A stretch of 39,331 nucleotides of DNA. It comes from an uncultured Halieaceae bacterium. GTDB taxonomy: Bacteria; Pseudomonadota; Gammaproteobacteria; Pseudomonadales; Halieaceae. Made by a program: the position numbers and the translations under genes. The notes under the pieces are model-generated. The model saw only the letters and a program-made list of their open reading frames with translations. It searched no databases and was not told where the DNA came from. Within the stretch, counting starts at the first letter, position 1. Each line of letters starts with the position of its first letter. Below are positions 24,709-33,983 of the stretch, one piece after another. The stretch covers positions 1 through 39,331 of the forward strand of contig CAJXMD010000020.1 in assembly GCA_913056165.1 (NCBI GenBank). The letters are read 5' to 3'.

Positions 24709-25923
24709 GTGCAACGCAAGGTGATTGAAGGTCACACGCAGGAAGGCGCGATTCTGGTTGTTGATGACCGACAGACGCGCGCGGAGCGCTTGATCGGTGC
24801 GTTGGATGCACCTCAATTCGAATTTGATTATCTGTCAGAAGTTCCTAATATTGAGAGCGTTTTGGGTTCGGAAAGCCCCTATGACTGCGTGCTGTGCAAC
24901 GCCGGCCTGTCCAACGTTTCCTGGGCCTCGGTTCGACGGGCGATGCGAAATTTCGACGTTCAGGTGCCCGTTATCGTGGTCGCCGAGGATCGAGACGTCG
25001 AGTCAATGACTACCGCTCTGGGGCTGGGCGCTGCCGATTTCTTTGTCAGACCCGAGGAGCGCCCCGGTCTTTTGAGACACGCTATTGGCCGCTGCGTTAC
25101 CCACCACCGCCTTCAGCGTGAGCTCAAAGAAAGTAAGGAAAACCTGGAGCGCACGAATCAGGAGTTACGTCACTCTCTTCGGATGCTGCAGCAGGATCAG
25201 CAGGCGGGCAGACAGGTTCAAATGGCGCTTCTCCCCTCGGGCTCCTTACAGGTGAATGGGTATTGGTTTAGCCAGAAAATTTTTACGTCTTTGTACCTTA
25301 GTGGTGACTTTGCGGACTACTTTCAGGTCAGTGACGACCAAGTCATTTTTTTCCTCACCGATGTGTCGGGCCATGGAAGTTCCTCAGCCTTTGCTACGGT
25401 GCTGTTGAAGAATCTGTTCGCCCGCAAGCGGTCGGACTATCTCCGCCGACAGGATGAAACCGTGACGTCGCCCGTAAAGATGCTCGCGCTGGCGAATAGC
25501 GAGCTGCTGGAATTGGAGCTCAATAAGTACGCCACGATGGTAGTGGGCAATCTGAATTTCAAAACCGGCGAGCTGACCTACAGCGTCGCGGGGCATTTGC
25601 CTCAGCCGATCTTGTTGACCCACGATGGAATTCGCTACCTGGAAGGGGAAGGACCTCCGGTTGGTCTGGTGCCCGAAGCAATATACTCGGCGACAACTAT
25701 CCAGACGCCCGATGAATTTATTATGGCGGTCTTGTCGGATGGCATTCTGGAACTTTTGGACGACAAAGATCTACTTGAGAAGGAGTCGGCGCTGTTGCGG
25801 CGATTGGCAGGCCCTATTGCCAAGCCTCGCGAGCTTTGGCAGCGGCTAGGTCTTGATCACGTGGACAGGGGTCATTTACCCGATGACGTGGCTGTACTTT
25901 TTATTTCTAAGGGTTTGTCATGA
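24709..25923 (+). CDS. PP2C-type (SpoIIE/RsbU-like) phosphatase with degenerate receiver domain, HsbR-like
   Basis: This 404-residue protein has an N-terminal receiver-like domain (about 13-128), a coiled-coil linker (about 132-170) and a SpoIIE-type serine phosphatase domain (about 185-404). It probably dephosphorylates the STAS protein encoded next. The metal-binding Asp residues are kept in LYLSGDFADYFQ, FFLTDVSGHGSSSAF, VLSDGILELL and LPDDVAVLF. The receiver keeps the acidic pocket (ILVVDD) but has Asn64 where the phospho-acceptor Asp should be (YDCVLCNAGLS). It also has Arg instead of the conserved Lys (FFVRPEE), so it is unlikely to be phosphorylated. Unlike Pseudomonas HsbR, no C-terminal kinase domain is present. 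GTG 24709 is chosen because it follows the mlaA stop and has AGG upstream; ATG 24670 and GTG 24721 are alternatives. Confidence 0.87.
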   Translation: MQRKVIEGHTQEGAILVVDDRQTRAERLIGALDAPQFEFDYLSEVPNIESVLGSESPYDCVLCNAGLSNVSWASVRRAMRNFDVQVPVIVVAEDRDVESMTTALGLGAADFFVRPEERPGLLRHAIGRCVTHHRLQRELKESKENLERTNQELRHSLRMLQQDQQAGRQVQMALLPSGSLQVNGYWFSQKIFTSLYLSGDFADYFQVSDDQVIFFLTDVSGHGSSSAFATVLLKNLFARKRSDYLRRQDETVTSPVKMLALANSELLELELNKYATMVVGNLNFKTGELTYSVAGHLPQPILLTHDGIRYLEGEGPPVGLVPEAIYSATTIQTPDEFIMAVLSDGILELLDDKDLLEKESALLRRLAGPIAKPRELWQRLGLDHVDRGHLPDDVAVLFISKGLS

Positions 25924-26396
25924 CAGGATGTCGCATTAGTGCCGCAAAAAATGAGGGCGCCCACTTATTGCGCCTTGAAGGGGATGTTCGGCTGGTGATG
26001 TGTACGGCGCTGGACGATTATTTTGAGCGAGTCTTCAGCGACGAGGACTTCTTGTCGGTGTGGGTTGATGTCACCGGAGCCTCGGGCCTCGATAGCACCA
26101 CCCTCGGTATGTTGGCGAAGTTGGCGATAAAAACCCATGAGAAATTCGGTTTCCGCCCAACCATTTTCAGTGCTAATCCGGGTATTGATCGCCTGTTACA
26201 GACCATGGGTTTTGATCAGTTGTTCGATGTTCGCAATGAAAATTGCGAGGGATACACTCACGATATTCCTGCTCATCCTTCAAGTGAAGCGCAGATTAAA
26301 GAGCGGGTTATTGAGGCGCACAAGACCCTGATGGCGATGAGCGAGGCCAACCATGAGGCCTTTCAGGATTTGGTCAGGACTCTTGAGGCGAGCTAG
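25920..26396 (+). CDS. STAS-domain anti-sigma-factor antagonist (HsbA/SpoIIAA-like)
   Basis: This 158-residue protein is a STAS domain (about 1-105) with an extra C-terminal helical tail (about 110-158). The expected phosphorylation site is Ser59 in [20 protein letters not shown], matching the D-S-[ST]-[GL] pattern of anti-sigma antagonists. In partner-switch systems the dephosphorylated form binds an anti-sigma factor or another effector. Its start overlaps the stop of the phosphatase gene (ATGA), so the two are translationally coupled. Its TAG stop shares a CTAG with the TAG stop of the convergent transaldolase. The tail [20 protein letters not shown] may form a coiled coil. The kinase and the sigma or diguanylate-cyclase target are not in the window. 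Confidence 0.88.
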   Translation: MTGCRISAAKNEGAHLLRLEGDVRLVMCTALDDYFERVFSDEDFLSVWVDVTGASGLDSTTLGMLAKLAIKTHEKFGFRPTIFSANPGIDRLLQTMGFDQLFDVRNENCEGYTHDIPAHPSSEAQIKERVIEAHKTLMAMSEANHEAFQDLVRTLEAS

Positions 26397-27316
26397 AGTT
26401 CACTGATCATTTTCTCGAGCGCGATCTGGTCTACAGTGAATTTTCGAATGCCCTCAGCGAGTTTTTCTGTCGCCATCTGGTCTTCATTCAGGTCCCATCG
26501 AAAAGCGCTCTCTTTTAAAGGGGCGGGCTGGGCAGCCTCAACCCCTATATCGTTGAGACGTCGCGGCAGCACTGCCTCATCGCTCTCCAGAGCATCCAAC
26601 AAGTCAGGGCTGATAGTCAGGCGATCGCAGCCTGCAAGCGCTTCAATTTCGCCAACATTGCGGAAGCTGGCGCCCATCACCACAGTTTTATAACCATGGG
26701 CCTTGTAGTGCTGATAAATACGGGTCACCGATTGCACGCCTGGATCATGGTCTGGCGTCTCAACGACAAGGTCTGTATTGGCCTTGTACCAGTCCAAAAT
26801 ACGTCCAACGAAAGGCGAGATGAGGAAGGCACCTGCATCGGCACAGGCCTGAGCCTGGGAGAAACCAAACAACAGGGTTAGATTACAGTTAATACCCTCG
26901 CGCTCTAACAGCTCCGCGGCGCGAATTCCCTCCCAGGTGGCAGCGATTTTAATGAGCACGCGAGTTTTATCGATACCGCGCTGGTCGTAAAGATCTATCA
27001 GTCCTTTTGCCTTCGCAATCGTGGCGTCGGTATCAAAAGACAGCCTCGAATCGACCTCGGTGCTAATGCGTCCCGGGATTATGCTGACGATTTCAGCTCC
27101 GACGCTGACAGCGAACAGATCGCTGGCTTCATCCACTGAGTTTGTGGCGGATTTTGCCTCGCGAAGGGCGTCACTAAACCGGGGCAATTGGGCAGCCTTC
27201 AAGAGCAGTGAAGGATTGGTTGTTGCGTCTTGTGGCTTGAGCCGGATAATAGCGTCGATATCGCCGGTGTCAGCAACGACGTCTGTCATGGCTCTTAATT
27301 GATCTAGCTTATTCAT
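26393..27316 (-). CDS. tal: Transaldolase (TalB type)
   Basis: This pentose-phosphate enzyme moves a dihydroxyacetone unit between sedoheptulose 7-phosphate and glyceraldehyde 3-phosphate. From ATG 27316 (AAGGG upstream) it has 307 residues, close to E. coli TalB (317). An in-frame extension to 27469 runs into dusA and is rejected. The Schiff-base lysine is Lys123 in [20 protein letters not shown]. Flanking signatures are [33 protein letters not shown] and [16 protein letters not shown]. It lies 58 bases downstream of dusA on the same strand and probably shares its transcript. No sign of truncation. Confidence 0.95.
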   Translation of the reverse strand: MNKLDQLRAMTDVVADTGDIDAIIRLKPQDATTNPSLLLKAAQLPRFSDALREAKSATNSVDEASDLFAVSVGAEIVSIIPGRISTEVDSRLSFDTDATIAKAKGLIDLYDQRGIDKTRVLIKIAATWEGIRAAELLEREGINCNLTLLFGFSQAQACADAGAFLISPFVGRILDWYKANTDLVVETPDHDPGVQSVTRIYQHYKAHGYKTVVMGASFRNVGEIEALAGCDRLTISPDLLDALESDEAVLPRRLNDIGVEAAQPAPLKESAFRWDLNEDQMATEKLAEGIRKFTVDQIALEKMISEL

Positions 27317-27374
27317 GGCGCCCTTTATTCGGTTAGCGGTTTTCGAGTCCGGTTTGGTCACTCGCCAGCCGCGT

Positions 27375-28412
27375 TTAGTGGCGAGCAGTTGCAACAGCCT
27401 GATCGGAAATGGCGCAGAGTTCAACTGCTGCCAGCAGAGTCTTGGCAGTCGCTTCCTCTCGGTGAGCATTCTCGCTCAGTGCTCGTCGGAATTGGCGGCC
27501 CCCCGGTTGTCGAGAATAAAGCCCGAGCAGGTGTCGCGTTACGTGATGTAACTTTCCACCCCCAGCGAGGTGTCTTTCGATATAGGGAATCATCGCATTT
27601 ACGGCCTCTGACCGGCTGCGAAGCGGGTCATCAGTCTTGAATAGTTTAGAGTCAACTCGACTCAGCAACCACGGGTTTTGATAAGCTGCTCGACCCAGCA
27701 TGACGCCATCGAGATTATTGAGATGGTCCGTGCACTCTTCAAGAGAGGTGAGGCCGCCGTTGAGGACAATAGTGAGGGCTGGAAATTCTCGTTTTAGCCG
27801 TATCACCCAATCGTATTTCAGCGGCGGAATATCCCGATTCTCTTTGGGTGATAAGCCTTGTAACCAGGCATTGCGCGCGTGGACGATGAATACCGAGCAG
27901 CCTCCCGAGGCCACGGTTCCAACGAAATCCCGAAACCGACCGTAGTCCTCTTGATCATCGATACCGATACGCTGCTTGACAGTAACTGGTATCGAGCAGG
28001 CGTCTATCATTGCGGCAACACAATCTCGAACGCGTTCAGGCTCGAGCATCAGGCAGGCACCAAAACGACCGTTCTGGACGCGATCCGAAGGACAGCCGCA
28101 ATTTAAATTGACCTCGTCATATCCCCAGTCCTCGGCGAGTCGAGCACACTGTGCAAGCTCTCTTGGTTCTGCACCACCCAATTGGAGGGCCACGGGGTGC
28201 TCCTCGTCGTTGAATTGGAGATGACTCGCCACATCCCCAAATAGCAAAGCCCCCGTGGTGACCATTTCCGTGTAGACCCGGCTGCGGCGACTCAGTGTGC
28301 GCCAGAAATAGCGGCAGTGACGGTCGGTCCAATCCATGCAGGGTGCGGTGCAAAACCGCCAGGGGGAGATCGGGTCAGCTATGCCGGGCGTATTGTTGAC
28401 GTGAAAAGACAT
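27375..28412 (-). CDS. dusA: tRNA-dihydrouridine(20/20a) synthase DusA
   Basis: This flavoenzyme reduces uridine at positions 20 and 20a of the tRNA D-loop with NADPH. It has 345 residues, as expected for DusA. The FMN-binding barrel begins [20 protein letters not shown]. The catalytic Cys107 lies in [20 protein letters not shown], the DusA signature. [31 protein letters not shown] and [10 protein letters not shown] are further family blocks. [14 protein letters not shown] is the DusA-type flavin segment. It is divergent from the barrel protein gene at 28511. The ribosome site of ATG 28412 is weak. Confidence 0.95.
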   Translation of the reverse strand: MSFHVNNTPGIADPISPWRFCTAPCMDWTDRHCRYFWRTLSRRSRVYTEMVTTGALLFGDVASHLQFNDEEHPVALQLGGAEPRELAQCARLAEDWGYDEVNLNCGCPSDRVQNGRFGACLMLEPERVRDCVAAMIDACSIPVTVKQRIGIDDQEDYGRFRDFVGTVASGGCSVFIVHARNAWLQGLSPKENRDIPPLKYDWVIRLKREFPALTIVLNGGLTSLEECTDHLNNLDGVMLGRAAYQNPWLLSRVDSKLFKTDDPLRSRSEAVNAMIPYIERHLAGGGKLHHVTRHLLGLYSRQPGGRQFRRALSENAHREEATAKTLLAAVELCAISDQAVATARH

Positions 28413-28432
28413 GGAAAACGGCTTAAGTTATG

Positions 28433-28460
28433 TTGGTGCTTGCTGAGGAGGCCGTACAAT
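28433..28460 (+). promoter_or_regulatory. Possible sigma-70 promoter for the barrel-protein gene
   Basis: TTGGTG (28433-28438) and TACAAT (28455-28460) are separated by 16 bases in the gap between dusA and the plus-strand gene. The -10 element differs from consensus at one position; the -35 matches only three. Transcription would start near 28467, about 45 bases before ATG 28511. Confidence 0.35.
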
Positions 28461-28510
28461 AACAGATCTGGGTCAACTCTTGCCCCGGGATAGGCAGGGG
28501 ATTCGCAGAA

Positions 28511-29620
28511 ATGGTCGGTGTGGTGGCGATAAAGGTAGCTAGGCGTGGTGTCTTGATGGCAGCGTGGTGCAGGTTATCTCTGCTCTGCCTTCTTGGCTTT
28601 TTCACGGTTGTCTCGCAGGCAGCTGATTCTGAATTAGAACAGCTTGAGCCCGCGCAAACCGAGCCAGAGCAGCTCGAGTCACAAGCTGTGCTTCCCGATC
28701 AGGCAGAAGAGGCTCGTACTTGGTTGGGCCGATATGTCGATCGCAAGGCCGAGGCTTTCGCCAACTCCGATCTGGTGTTTACCCGCTCCCGTTCCAATGC
28801 GCCTTTTTTACCCATTGCCTACGCGGGAGGCGCTGTCTATGACGACGCTACGGTACGAGATTTTGCGGAGCCGGGGAGCAGTCTGGATCTACAGCAGTCC
28901 AGTGCCAGCCTGGCCGCTGGCTTACCATTTCTCACGTCACCCACCGACGCGCTCGTTGTCGGTCTCTATGCGGGTCGTTCTCAGTTTTCTGCGGAGGGCG
29001 ATAACTCTCTGGGGCTTGAAGACTTCAAGGTGACCAGCGCGGCCTTCGGGGTCGGTTATTTAAAGCAGCTCAATGAAGCTTGGCAGGGCTTGGCCTTCGT
29101 GCTGCCTTTCTATAACGATACTGATTTGCCGAATGGCAGCAGCTATTGGCAAACCATGGGGGGCGCATTCGCGCGCTATACCCACAATCCCGATTTGTGG
29201 TGGATGTTCGGTGCTTTTGGCAGCACGTCATCTTTTGAGAGTTATCTACTGCCTTACGTCGGCGTGTCTTGGACGATTAGTCCCGACTGGACCGTGAGCG
29301 GCATTCTCCCGTGGCCGCAGATAATTTGGTCCCCAAGCCGCGACTGGTTGGTGGGCATCGGCGGTCTGTACTCAGGGTCCGGTTGGGCGATCAGCGCCGA
29401 TACAGGCGAGGTCGCGGTTGACCTGAACGCGTTTGACTTGGGCGTTGAATATCAGCGTCGGCTTTATGGCAGCTTATGGGGCAGTTTGAGTGTGGGGGTA
29501 GGGGGTCTGCGTAATCTCCAATTCTCAACCGGAGGGGAGACTGACGGACCGGAATTTGATGTCTCCAGCAGCCCCTACATCCGCTTCAATTTTACAATGC
29601 GTCCAGACGATCTGATGTGA
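28511..29620 (+). CDS. Putative outer-membrane beta-barrel protein of unknown function
   Basis: This exported 369-residue protein has a signal peptide ending near VVSQA (residue 37 from this start). ATG 28556 would give a more ordinary signal (MAAWCRLSLLCLLGFFTVVS); neither start has a strong ribosome site, so the start is unresolved. A short acidic Glu/Gln/Pro-rich spacer (about 40-70) leads into alternating strands rich in Gly and aromatics. Examples are AAFGVGYLKQLNEAWQGLAF, YVGVSWTISPDWTVSGILPW and SLWGSLSVGVGGLRNLQF, consistent with a barrel of about 12 or more strands. The C-terminal strand is SPYIRFNFTMRPDDLM. It resembles the DUF6268 style of outer-membrane proteins, but I am not certain. 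phoD lies 72 bases downstream, so a role in exporting or importing PhoD substrates or products is possible, unproven. Confidence 0.7.
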   Translation: MVGVVAIKVARRGVLMAAWCRLSLLCLLGFFTVVSQAADSELEQLEPAQTEPEQLESQAVLPDQAEEARTWLGRYVDRKAEAFANSDLVFTRSRSNAPFLPIAYAGGAVYDDATVRDFAEPGSSLDLQQSSASLAAGLPFLTSPTDALVVGLYAGRSQFSAEGDNSLGLEDFKVTSAAFGVGYLKQLNEAWQGLAFVLPFYNDTDLPNGSSYWQTMGGAFARYTHNPDLWWMFGAFGSTSSFESYLLPYVGVSWTISPDWTVSGILPWPQIIWSPSRDWLVGIGGLYSGSGWAISADTGEVAVDLNAFDLGVEYQRRLYGSLWGSLSVGVGGLRNLQFSTGGETDGPEFDVSSSPYIRFNFTMRPDDLM

Positions 29621-29625
29621 GTTAA

Positions 29626-29655
29626 CACAGTAGCCCGTCACGAGGCTACACTGTG
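29626..29655 (+). terminator. Stem-loop between barrel gene and phoD
   Basis: CACAGTAGCC (29626-29635) pairs with GGCT-AC-ACTGTG (29644-29655), ten pairs with a two-base bulge and an eight-base loop. It begins 5 bases after the barrel gene stop and is followed by a small palindrome CGGATAATCCG (29660-29670). No T-run follows. It may protect the upstream mRNA end or separate expression of the two genes. Confidence 0.4.
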
Positions 29656-29692
29656 GGCCCGGATAATCCGTATAGCATTGAGGCCAGTCTCC

Positions 29693-31339
29693 ATGACTTC
29701 TTTCAACCTTCGTCGACGGGACACGCTTCGCGGTGTGACCGCGGCTTTGGGTACTGCATCTCTTCGCGGCTTTGCCGTCGAGGGCAATGCGAAAGCCTTC
29801 TTTACCCATGGCGTTGCCAGTGGCGACCCGCTTGATGACCGGGTCATTCTCTGGACCCGCGTCCTTCCTGAAAGCGGCTCCATGGAGAGATTACTAGGCC
29901 GCTGGCAACTTGCTGCGGATGCCAAATTTGAACGGATAGTCGCAGAAGGTGAAGCGGTCGCTGATCCCCAGCGGGACAACACCGTGAAAATAGATGTAGT
30001 TGGACTAGCACCTGATACGCAGTATTGGTACCGCTTTACTTTCAATGAGGTTGTCTCTCCGGTGGGCCGCACGCGCACCTTACCAAGCGGAGCTTGCGAG
30101 CAGTTTTCTATCGGCGTCTGCTCCTGCTCTAACTACCCTCAAGGCTTCTTCAATGCCTACCGTGATATGGCGGAGGCATCCATCGATTTGGTCATGCACC
30201 TTGGCGATTACATCTACGAGTACGCAAACGATCGGTACAGCAACCCGGTTGCGATAGAGGAATTAGGGCGAAGCATTCAGCCCGCCCACGAAATTCTATC
30301 ATTAGAGGACTACCGCCAGCGCTACGCTCTCTACAGAACCGATCCGGATTTGCAGGCCGCCCACGCAGCACATCCATGGATTTGTGTGTGGGATGATCAT
30401 GAGCTCGCCAATAATACGTGGCGGGAAGGCGCGGAAAATCACAATGAGGGCGAGGGTGATTTTCACTTGCGCATGGCAATCGCGCGACGGGTGTATCACG
30501 AATGGATGCCCATCAGAACGCCGGCCCAGACTGAACAGGGTCCTATCTATCGATCCTTTAAGGTCGGTAGTCTGGCCGACATTATTATGCTGGATACCCG
30601 GCTAACGGGGCGTGATGAGCAACTGGACTATCGGCGGGACTTGATCGGAGCTGAGCTCACGCCAGCGCAGTTTCGAGAGAGGCATCTCGATGATCCGACG
30701 CGAACCATGCTCGGCGCTGATCAGTACAGTTGGTTGAGCAATCAGCTTGCAGCGAGTAAGAGTAGGGGAGCTACCTGGCAGTTTGTGGGTCAGCAGGTGC
30801 TCATGGGTAAGCTGATCATGCCTGCTATCTCCCCAGAGGAGTTGGCTCAAGTTGAGCTGCCTGAGCGCAGCCGAGAGTATGTGGGCAGTATTGCCCGGCT
30901 ATCCGCTTATCAATTGCCCATGAATCTCGATGCTTGGGACGGTTATCCGGCTTGTCGTGCTCGCGTGTTTGAGAGGCTTCTTGAAGACGCCAGTAATCCG
31001 GTTGTTGTCGCTGGAGACACCCACAACGGCTGGGCGTTTAATTTGCGCGATAAAGACGATGCACCCGTGGGCGTGGAAGTGGGCTGTCCGGGAATTTCGA
31101 GCCCCGGCATAGAAAACTACTTCCCGCTGCCCGCCGAGCAACTCAGAGCGGCTCTGTTGGCCAGCAGTGATGAGTTAGTCGCCTTGGAGTCAGAGCACAG
31201 GGGGTGGGCACTGATCACGCTGACCCCAGACGTTATGACGAGCCGCTGGCGCTTGGTGAGTACCGTGTTGAGCCGTGACTACGATGTGTTTGAGACAGAG
31301 CCTCTCACGTGTCGAGTGGGCCAGCGTCGGTTTGCTTGA
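29693..31339 (+). CDS. phoD: Tat-exported alkaline phosphatase D (PhoD)
   Basis: This secreted phosphodiesterase/phosphomonoesterase of the PhoD family has 548 residues. ATG 29693 has GAGG upstream at 9 bases; a TTG at 29678 is less likely. The N-terminus NLRRRDTLRGVTAALG carries the twin-arginine motif, so it is exported folded. The PhoD N-terminal domain begins FFTHGVASGDPLDDRVILWT (about 35-54). The metallophosphatase domain follows with SIGVCSCSNYPQGFFNAYRD, LVMHLGDYIYEYANDRY, ICVWDDHELANNTW and VVVAGDTHNGWAFNL. The Cys in CSC and the listed Asp, Asn and His residues are the expected Fe/Ca ligands. It is commonly induced by phosphate starvation, but I see no clear Pho box upstream. Confidence 0.93.
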   Translation: MTSFNLRRRDTLRGVTAALGTASLRGFAVEGNAKAFFTHGVASGDPLDDRVILWTRVLPESGSMERLLGRWQLAADAKFERIVAEGEAVADPQRDNTVKIDVVGLAPDTQYWYRFTFNEVVSPVGRTRTLPSGACEQFSIGVCSCSNYPQGFFNAYRDMAEASIDLVMHLGDYIYEYANDRYSNPVAIEELGRSIQPAHEILSLEDYRQRYALYRTDPDLQAAHAAHPWICVWDDHELANNTWREGAENHNEGEGDFHLRMAIARRVYHEWMPIRTPAQTEQGPIYRSFKVGSLADIIMLDTRLTGRDEQLDYRRDLIGAELTPAQFRERHLDDPTRTMLGADQYSWLSNQLAASKSRGATWQFVGQQVLMGKLIMPAISPEELAQVELPERSREYVGSIARLSAYQLPMNLDAWDGYPACRARVFERLLEDASNPVVVAGDTHNGWAFNLRDKDDAPVGVEVGCPGISSPGIENYFPLPAEQLRAALLASSDELVALESEHRGWALITLTPDVMTSRWRLVSTVLSRDYDVFETEPLTCRVGQRRFA

Positions 31340-31460
31340 TGGTCCTCCAGATGAGAGTGTCAAATGCTCCCAGATGCTTGTTTAAAGAGCACGTCGGCGG
31401 CGACTATCGAAATTGACCGTCAATTGTGCATCAAAGGGACCAATAAAGGGTCTTTATTGA

Positions 31461-31549
31461 TTGTGCCTATCAGAGGTGCTCGGAAAAGGTGCTGACAAAG
31501 AGCGCTCATAAAAGATGTTCATAAAAAGTGCCTAATAAGAGTGTTTGGG
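31461..31549 (+). repeat. Degenerate ~13-bp tandem repeat array upstream of the SDR gene
   Basis: Seven imperfect units of 12-14 bases lie head to tail: TTGTGCCTATCAG, AGGTGCTCGGAAA, AGGTGCTGACAAAG, AGCGCTCATAAA, AGATGTTCATAAAA, AGTGCCTAATAAG and AGTGTTTGGG. The consensus is about AGTGCTCATAAAG. The array ends 25 bases before the ATG of the short-chain dehydrogenase, so it occupies its probable promoter or leader. It might be binding sites for a regulator or a decayed expansion. Confidence 0.5.
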
Positions 31550-31573
31550 CCCTGGCGCCAACAGGAGTAGACG

Positions 31574-32347
31574 ATGAATTTAAAGGATAAAGTTGCGGTA
31601 ATTACCGGTTCGAGCTCGGGAGTGGGTGCGGCATTGGCAACCAAGCTGGCGAGTGAAGGCGCCAGTGTGGTTATCAACTACAACCAATCGGAAGAGGGGG
31701 CGATTCAGACCCGAGAGCGCATTGTGGCGAGCGGTGGTCGCGCCGTGATCGCTCAAGGGGATGTCAGTGAAGAGGCCGACTGCGAGCGAATTGCAGAGAC
31801 TGCAATTGGCAGCTTTGGGCGGCTGGATATCCTCGTTAATAACGCAGGCTGCACGACGTTTGTCCCCCACGAAAACTTAAAAGACCTCACGTCTGCAATT
31901 TGGGAGCGAACGTTGCGGGTGAATTTGATGGGGGCGTTTTTTATGTCTCGCGCTGCGATGCCGCATTTACAAAAAGCGGGCGGCGGTGAGATTGTCATGA
32001 CTTCTAGTATTGCCAGCCAAACGGCGAGCGGGAGCTCGATAGCCTATTGTGCCTCCAAGGCAGGAATGAACAGTCTCACCCGTTCTCTTGCCAAGGCGTT
32101 TGGTAAGGACAATATTCGCGTGAACGCGGTGTTGCCAGGACTGATTGATGGGGACTGGGCTTTTGACACCTGGGGTGATAGTGACGATGCGCGTTACGAG
32201 GCATTGAAAACCCAATTCGCCGACATGACACCTCTGGGTCATGTGGTCGAGCCTGCTGACGTGGCCGATGTGATTGTTTCGATTATCACCGGCTCCGACT
32301 TTGTCACCGGCCAACTTGTCACAATCGATGGGGGCTTTACCCTCTAG
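31574..32347 (+). CDS. Short-chain dehydrogenase/reductase (SDR), FabG-like
   Basis: This NAD(P)-dependent oxidoreductase has 257 residues, in the classical SDR size range. The cofactor motif TGSSSGVG (residues 11-18) is near the N-terminus. LDILVNNAG (84-92) follows, then the catalytic Ser-Tyr-Lys set with Ser145 in VMTSSIAS and Tyr158/Lys162 in IAYCASKAGMN. The C-terminal part VTGQLVTIDGGFTL is typical. The substrate cannot be assigned. AGGAGT lies about 8 bases before ATG 31574, a strong site. An array of degenerate repeats fills the upstream gap. It converges with the peptide-transporter operon, 38 bases between stops. Confidence 0.9.
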   Translation: MNLKDKVAVITGSSSGVGAALATKLASEGASVVINYNQSEEGAIQTRERIVASGGRAVIAQGDVSEEADCERIAETAIGSFGRLDILVNNAGCTTFVPHENLKDLTSAIWERTLRVNLMGAFFMSRAAMPHLQKAGGGEIVMTSSIASQTASGSSIAYCASKAGMNSLTRSLAKAFGKDNIRVNAVLPGLIDGDWAFDTWGDSDDARYEALKTQFADMTPLGHVVEPADVADVIVSIITGSDFVTGQLVTIDGGFTL

Positions 32348-32385
32348 ATTTGTCCCCTGCTGTGACTTTTAGTTTGCCTAGGTCG

Positions 32386-33981
32386 TTAGGTAGCAGAGGC
32401 GGTCGCTGCTCCCGGGATGCTGGCAAGTAAAGCCTGGGTGTAGGCTTGTTGAGGATTCTCGAAAACCGCTTGAGCCGTTCCTTGCTCGACCAATTTGCCC
32501 TGATACATCACCATGACGCGGTCAGCTATTTGCCGAATCACTGCCATGTCGTGAGAGACAAATAACATGGTCAAGCCGTGCTCCCTGCCCAGAGAGGCGA
32601 GCAGCTCCAGTATTTGCGCCTGGATGGTGACATCGAGGGCTGATACGGGCTCGTCCGCGACGATGAACTCGGGCTTGGTCGCCAGCGCTCTGCCAATAGC
32701 GATTCGCTGTCGCTGTCCGCCTGAAAACTCATGGGGGTATTTTCGGATGAATGCTCTGGCGAGACCCACGTCATCCATGAGGGTGGCGATTGTCGCGTCG
32801 AGATTTTTTCTGTCACAAATTTTGTGAAGTAGCAGGGGCTCGGCCAGCGTGTCGTAAACCGTCATGCGGGGGTTCAGCGAGGCAAAGGGATCCTGAAAAA
32901 TCATTTGCATACGACGCCTGAATTCTTTCAGGGCGCTCCCCTCAAGAGCCGTGACATCGGTGCCGTCAAAGGTAACGGAGCCTCCCGTGATTGGCGCGAG
33001 CCTCAACAGGGATCGGCCGAGTGTTGATTTACCACTGCCACTTTCTCCCACGAGTCCCAAGACCTCGCCGCGATTGATCTCAAGAGATACATCATCAACA
33101 GCCTTTACAGGATCTTTGGCGTTGCTCGGATAGAACCATGTCTTAAGGCCGCTTACCTTGATAAGGGGATCGGGATCAACACGAGCGGCTTCACGTTGAC
33201 CGGAGGGAATCGCTGCCAGCAACTTTTGGGTGTAGGGATGTTGGGCGTGGTTGAAAATCGCGTCAGGCGATCCTTGCTCCACCATCACGCCTTGTTCCAT
33301 CACAATGATTTGGTTTGCGATGTCGGCAACAACCGCCAGATCATGTGAGATGAAAAGCACGCCGATATCGCGATTTTTCTGCAAATCCGCAATGAGCCTC
33401 AGTATTTGTGCCTGAATCGTCACGTCCAGAGCGGTCGTGGGTTCATCAGCAATCAATAGTTTGGGTTCGTTAATAAGTGCCATTGCGATCATTACTCGCT
33501 GGCGCATTCCACCTGAGAACTCGTGCGGATAGCTATCGAATGTATCAGCGGGGCTTCGGATACCGACTTCATCGAGTAGCTCGATAGCGCGTTCTTTGGC
33601 CTCTTTCTTTGATAGTCCCTTATGAAGCTGCAGGGGCTCGATCAGCTGTTGGCCGATGGTCATGAAGGGATTCAGACAGGTCATAGGGTCCTGAAAGATC
33701 ATCGCGATATCACGACCGCGGATGGCCCGCAGTTCGCGCTCGCTAAGCGCAAGCAAGTCAGCGCCTTCAAAGAGAGCGGTGCCACTATCGATGCGACCAG
33801 GAGGTGAGGGTACGAGCCCAAGCATGGCGTAGCAGGACACCGACTTTCCCGATCCAGACTCCCCAATGATTGCGGTAATTTCACGAGGCTTGACCGTAAA
33901 GCTGACGTCTTTCACCGCCTGATGACTGCCGTTTCGGGTGTGGAAACTGACCGACAAATTATCAACTCGAAGTAAGCTCAT
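32386..33981 (-). CDS. Peptide ABC importer, fused double ATP-binding protein (DppD-DppF type)
   Basis: This 531-residue protein has two complete ABC ATPase domains in one chain, as in YejF and GsiA, and energises peptide uptake. Domain 1 (about 1-255) has Walker [14 protein letters not shown], signature [15 protein letters not shown] and Walker [16 protein letters not shown]. Domain 2 (about 270-530) has [32 protein letters not shown] and [14 protein letters not shown]. Each domain ends in the oligopeptide/dipeptide-type C-terminal extension ([14 protein letters not shown] and [14 protein letters not shown]). It is the last gene of the operon and starts 2 bases after the OppC-like permease stop. 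Peptide rather than metal or glutathione is favoured by the oligopeptide-type permeases and binding protein; the exact ligand is unknown. Confidence 0.93.
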   Translation of the reverse strand: MSLLRVDNLSVSFHTRNGSHQAVKDVSFTVKPREITAIIGESGSGKSVSCYAMLGLVPSPPGRIDSGTALFEGADLLALSERELRAIRGRDIAMIFQDPMTCLNPFMTIGQQLIEPLQLHKGLSKKEAKERAIELLDEVGIRSPADTFDSYPHEFSGGMRQRVMIAMALINEPKLLIADEPTTALDVTIQAQILRLIADLQKNRDIGVLFISHDLAVVADIANQIIVMEQGVMVEQGSPDAIFNHAQHPYTQKLLAAIPSGQREAARVDPDPLIKVSGLKTWFYPSNAKDPVKAVDDVSLEINRGEVLGLVGESGSGKSTLGRSLLRLAPITGGSVTFDGTDVTALEGSALKEFRRRMQMIFQDPFASLNPRMTVYDTLAEPLLLHKICDRKNLDATIATLMDDVGLARAFIRKYPHEFSGGQRQRIAIGRALATKPEFIVADEPVSALDVTIQAQILELLASLGREHGLTMLFVSHDMAVIRQIADRVMVMYQGKLVEQGTAQAVFENPQQAYTQALLASIPGAATASAT

Positions 33982-33983
33982 GA

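Noticed and set aside
26391-26398. Shared CTAG at the convergent STAS and transaldolase stops
   Set aside because: A neat tail-to-tail overlap of two stop codons, but common in compact genomes and without likely function.
27317-27469. N-terminal extension of transaldolase into dusA
   Set aside because: It overlaps the 3' end of dusA, and ATG 27316 has a good ribosome site and matches the family start.
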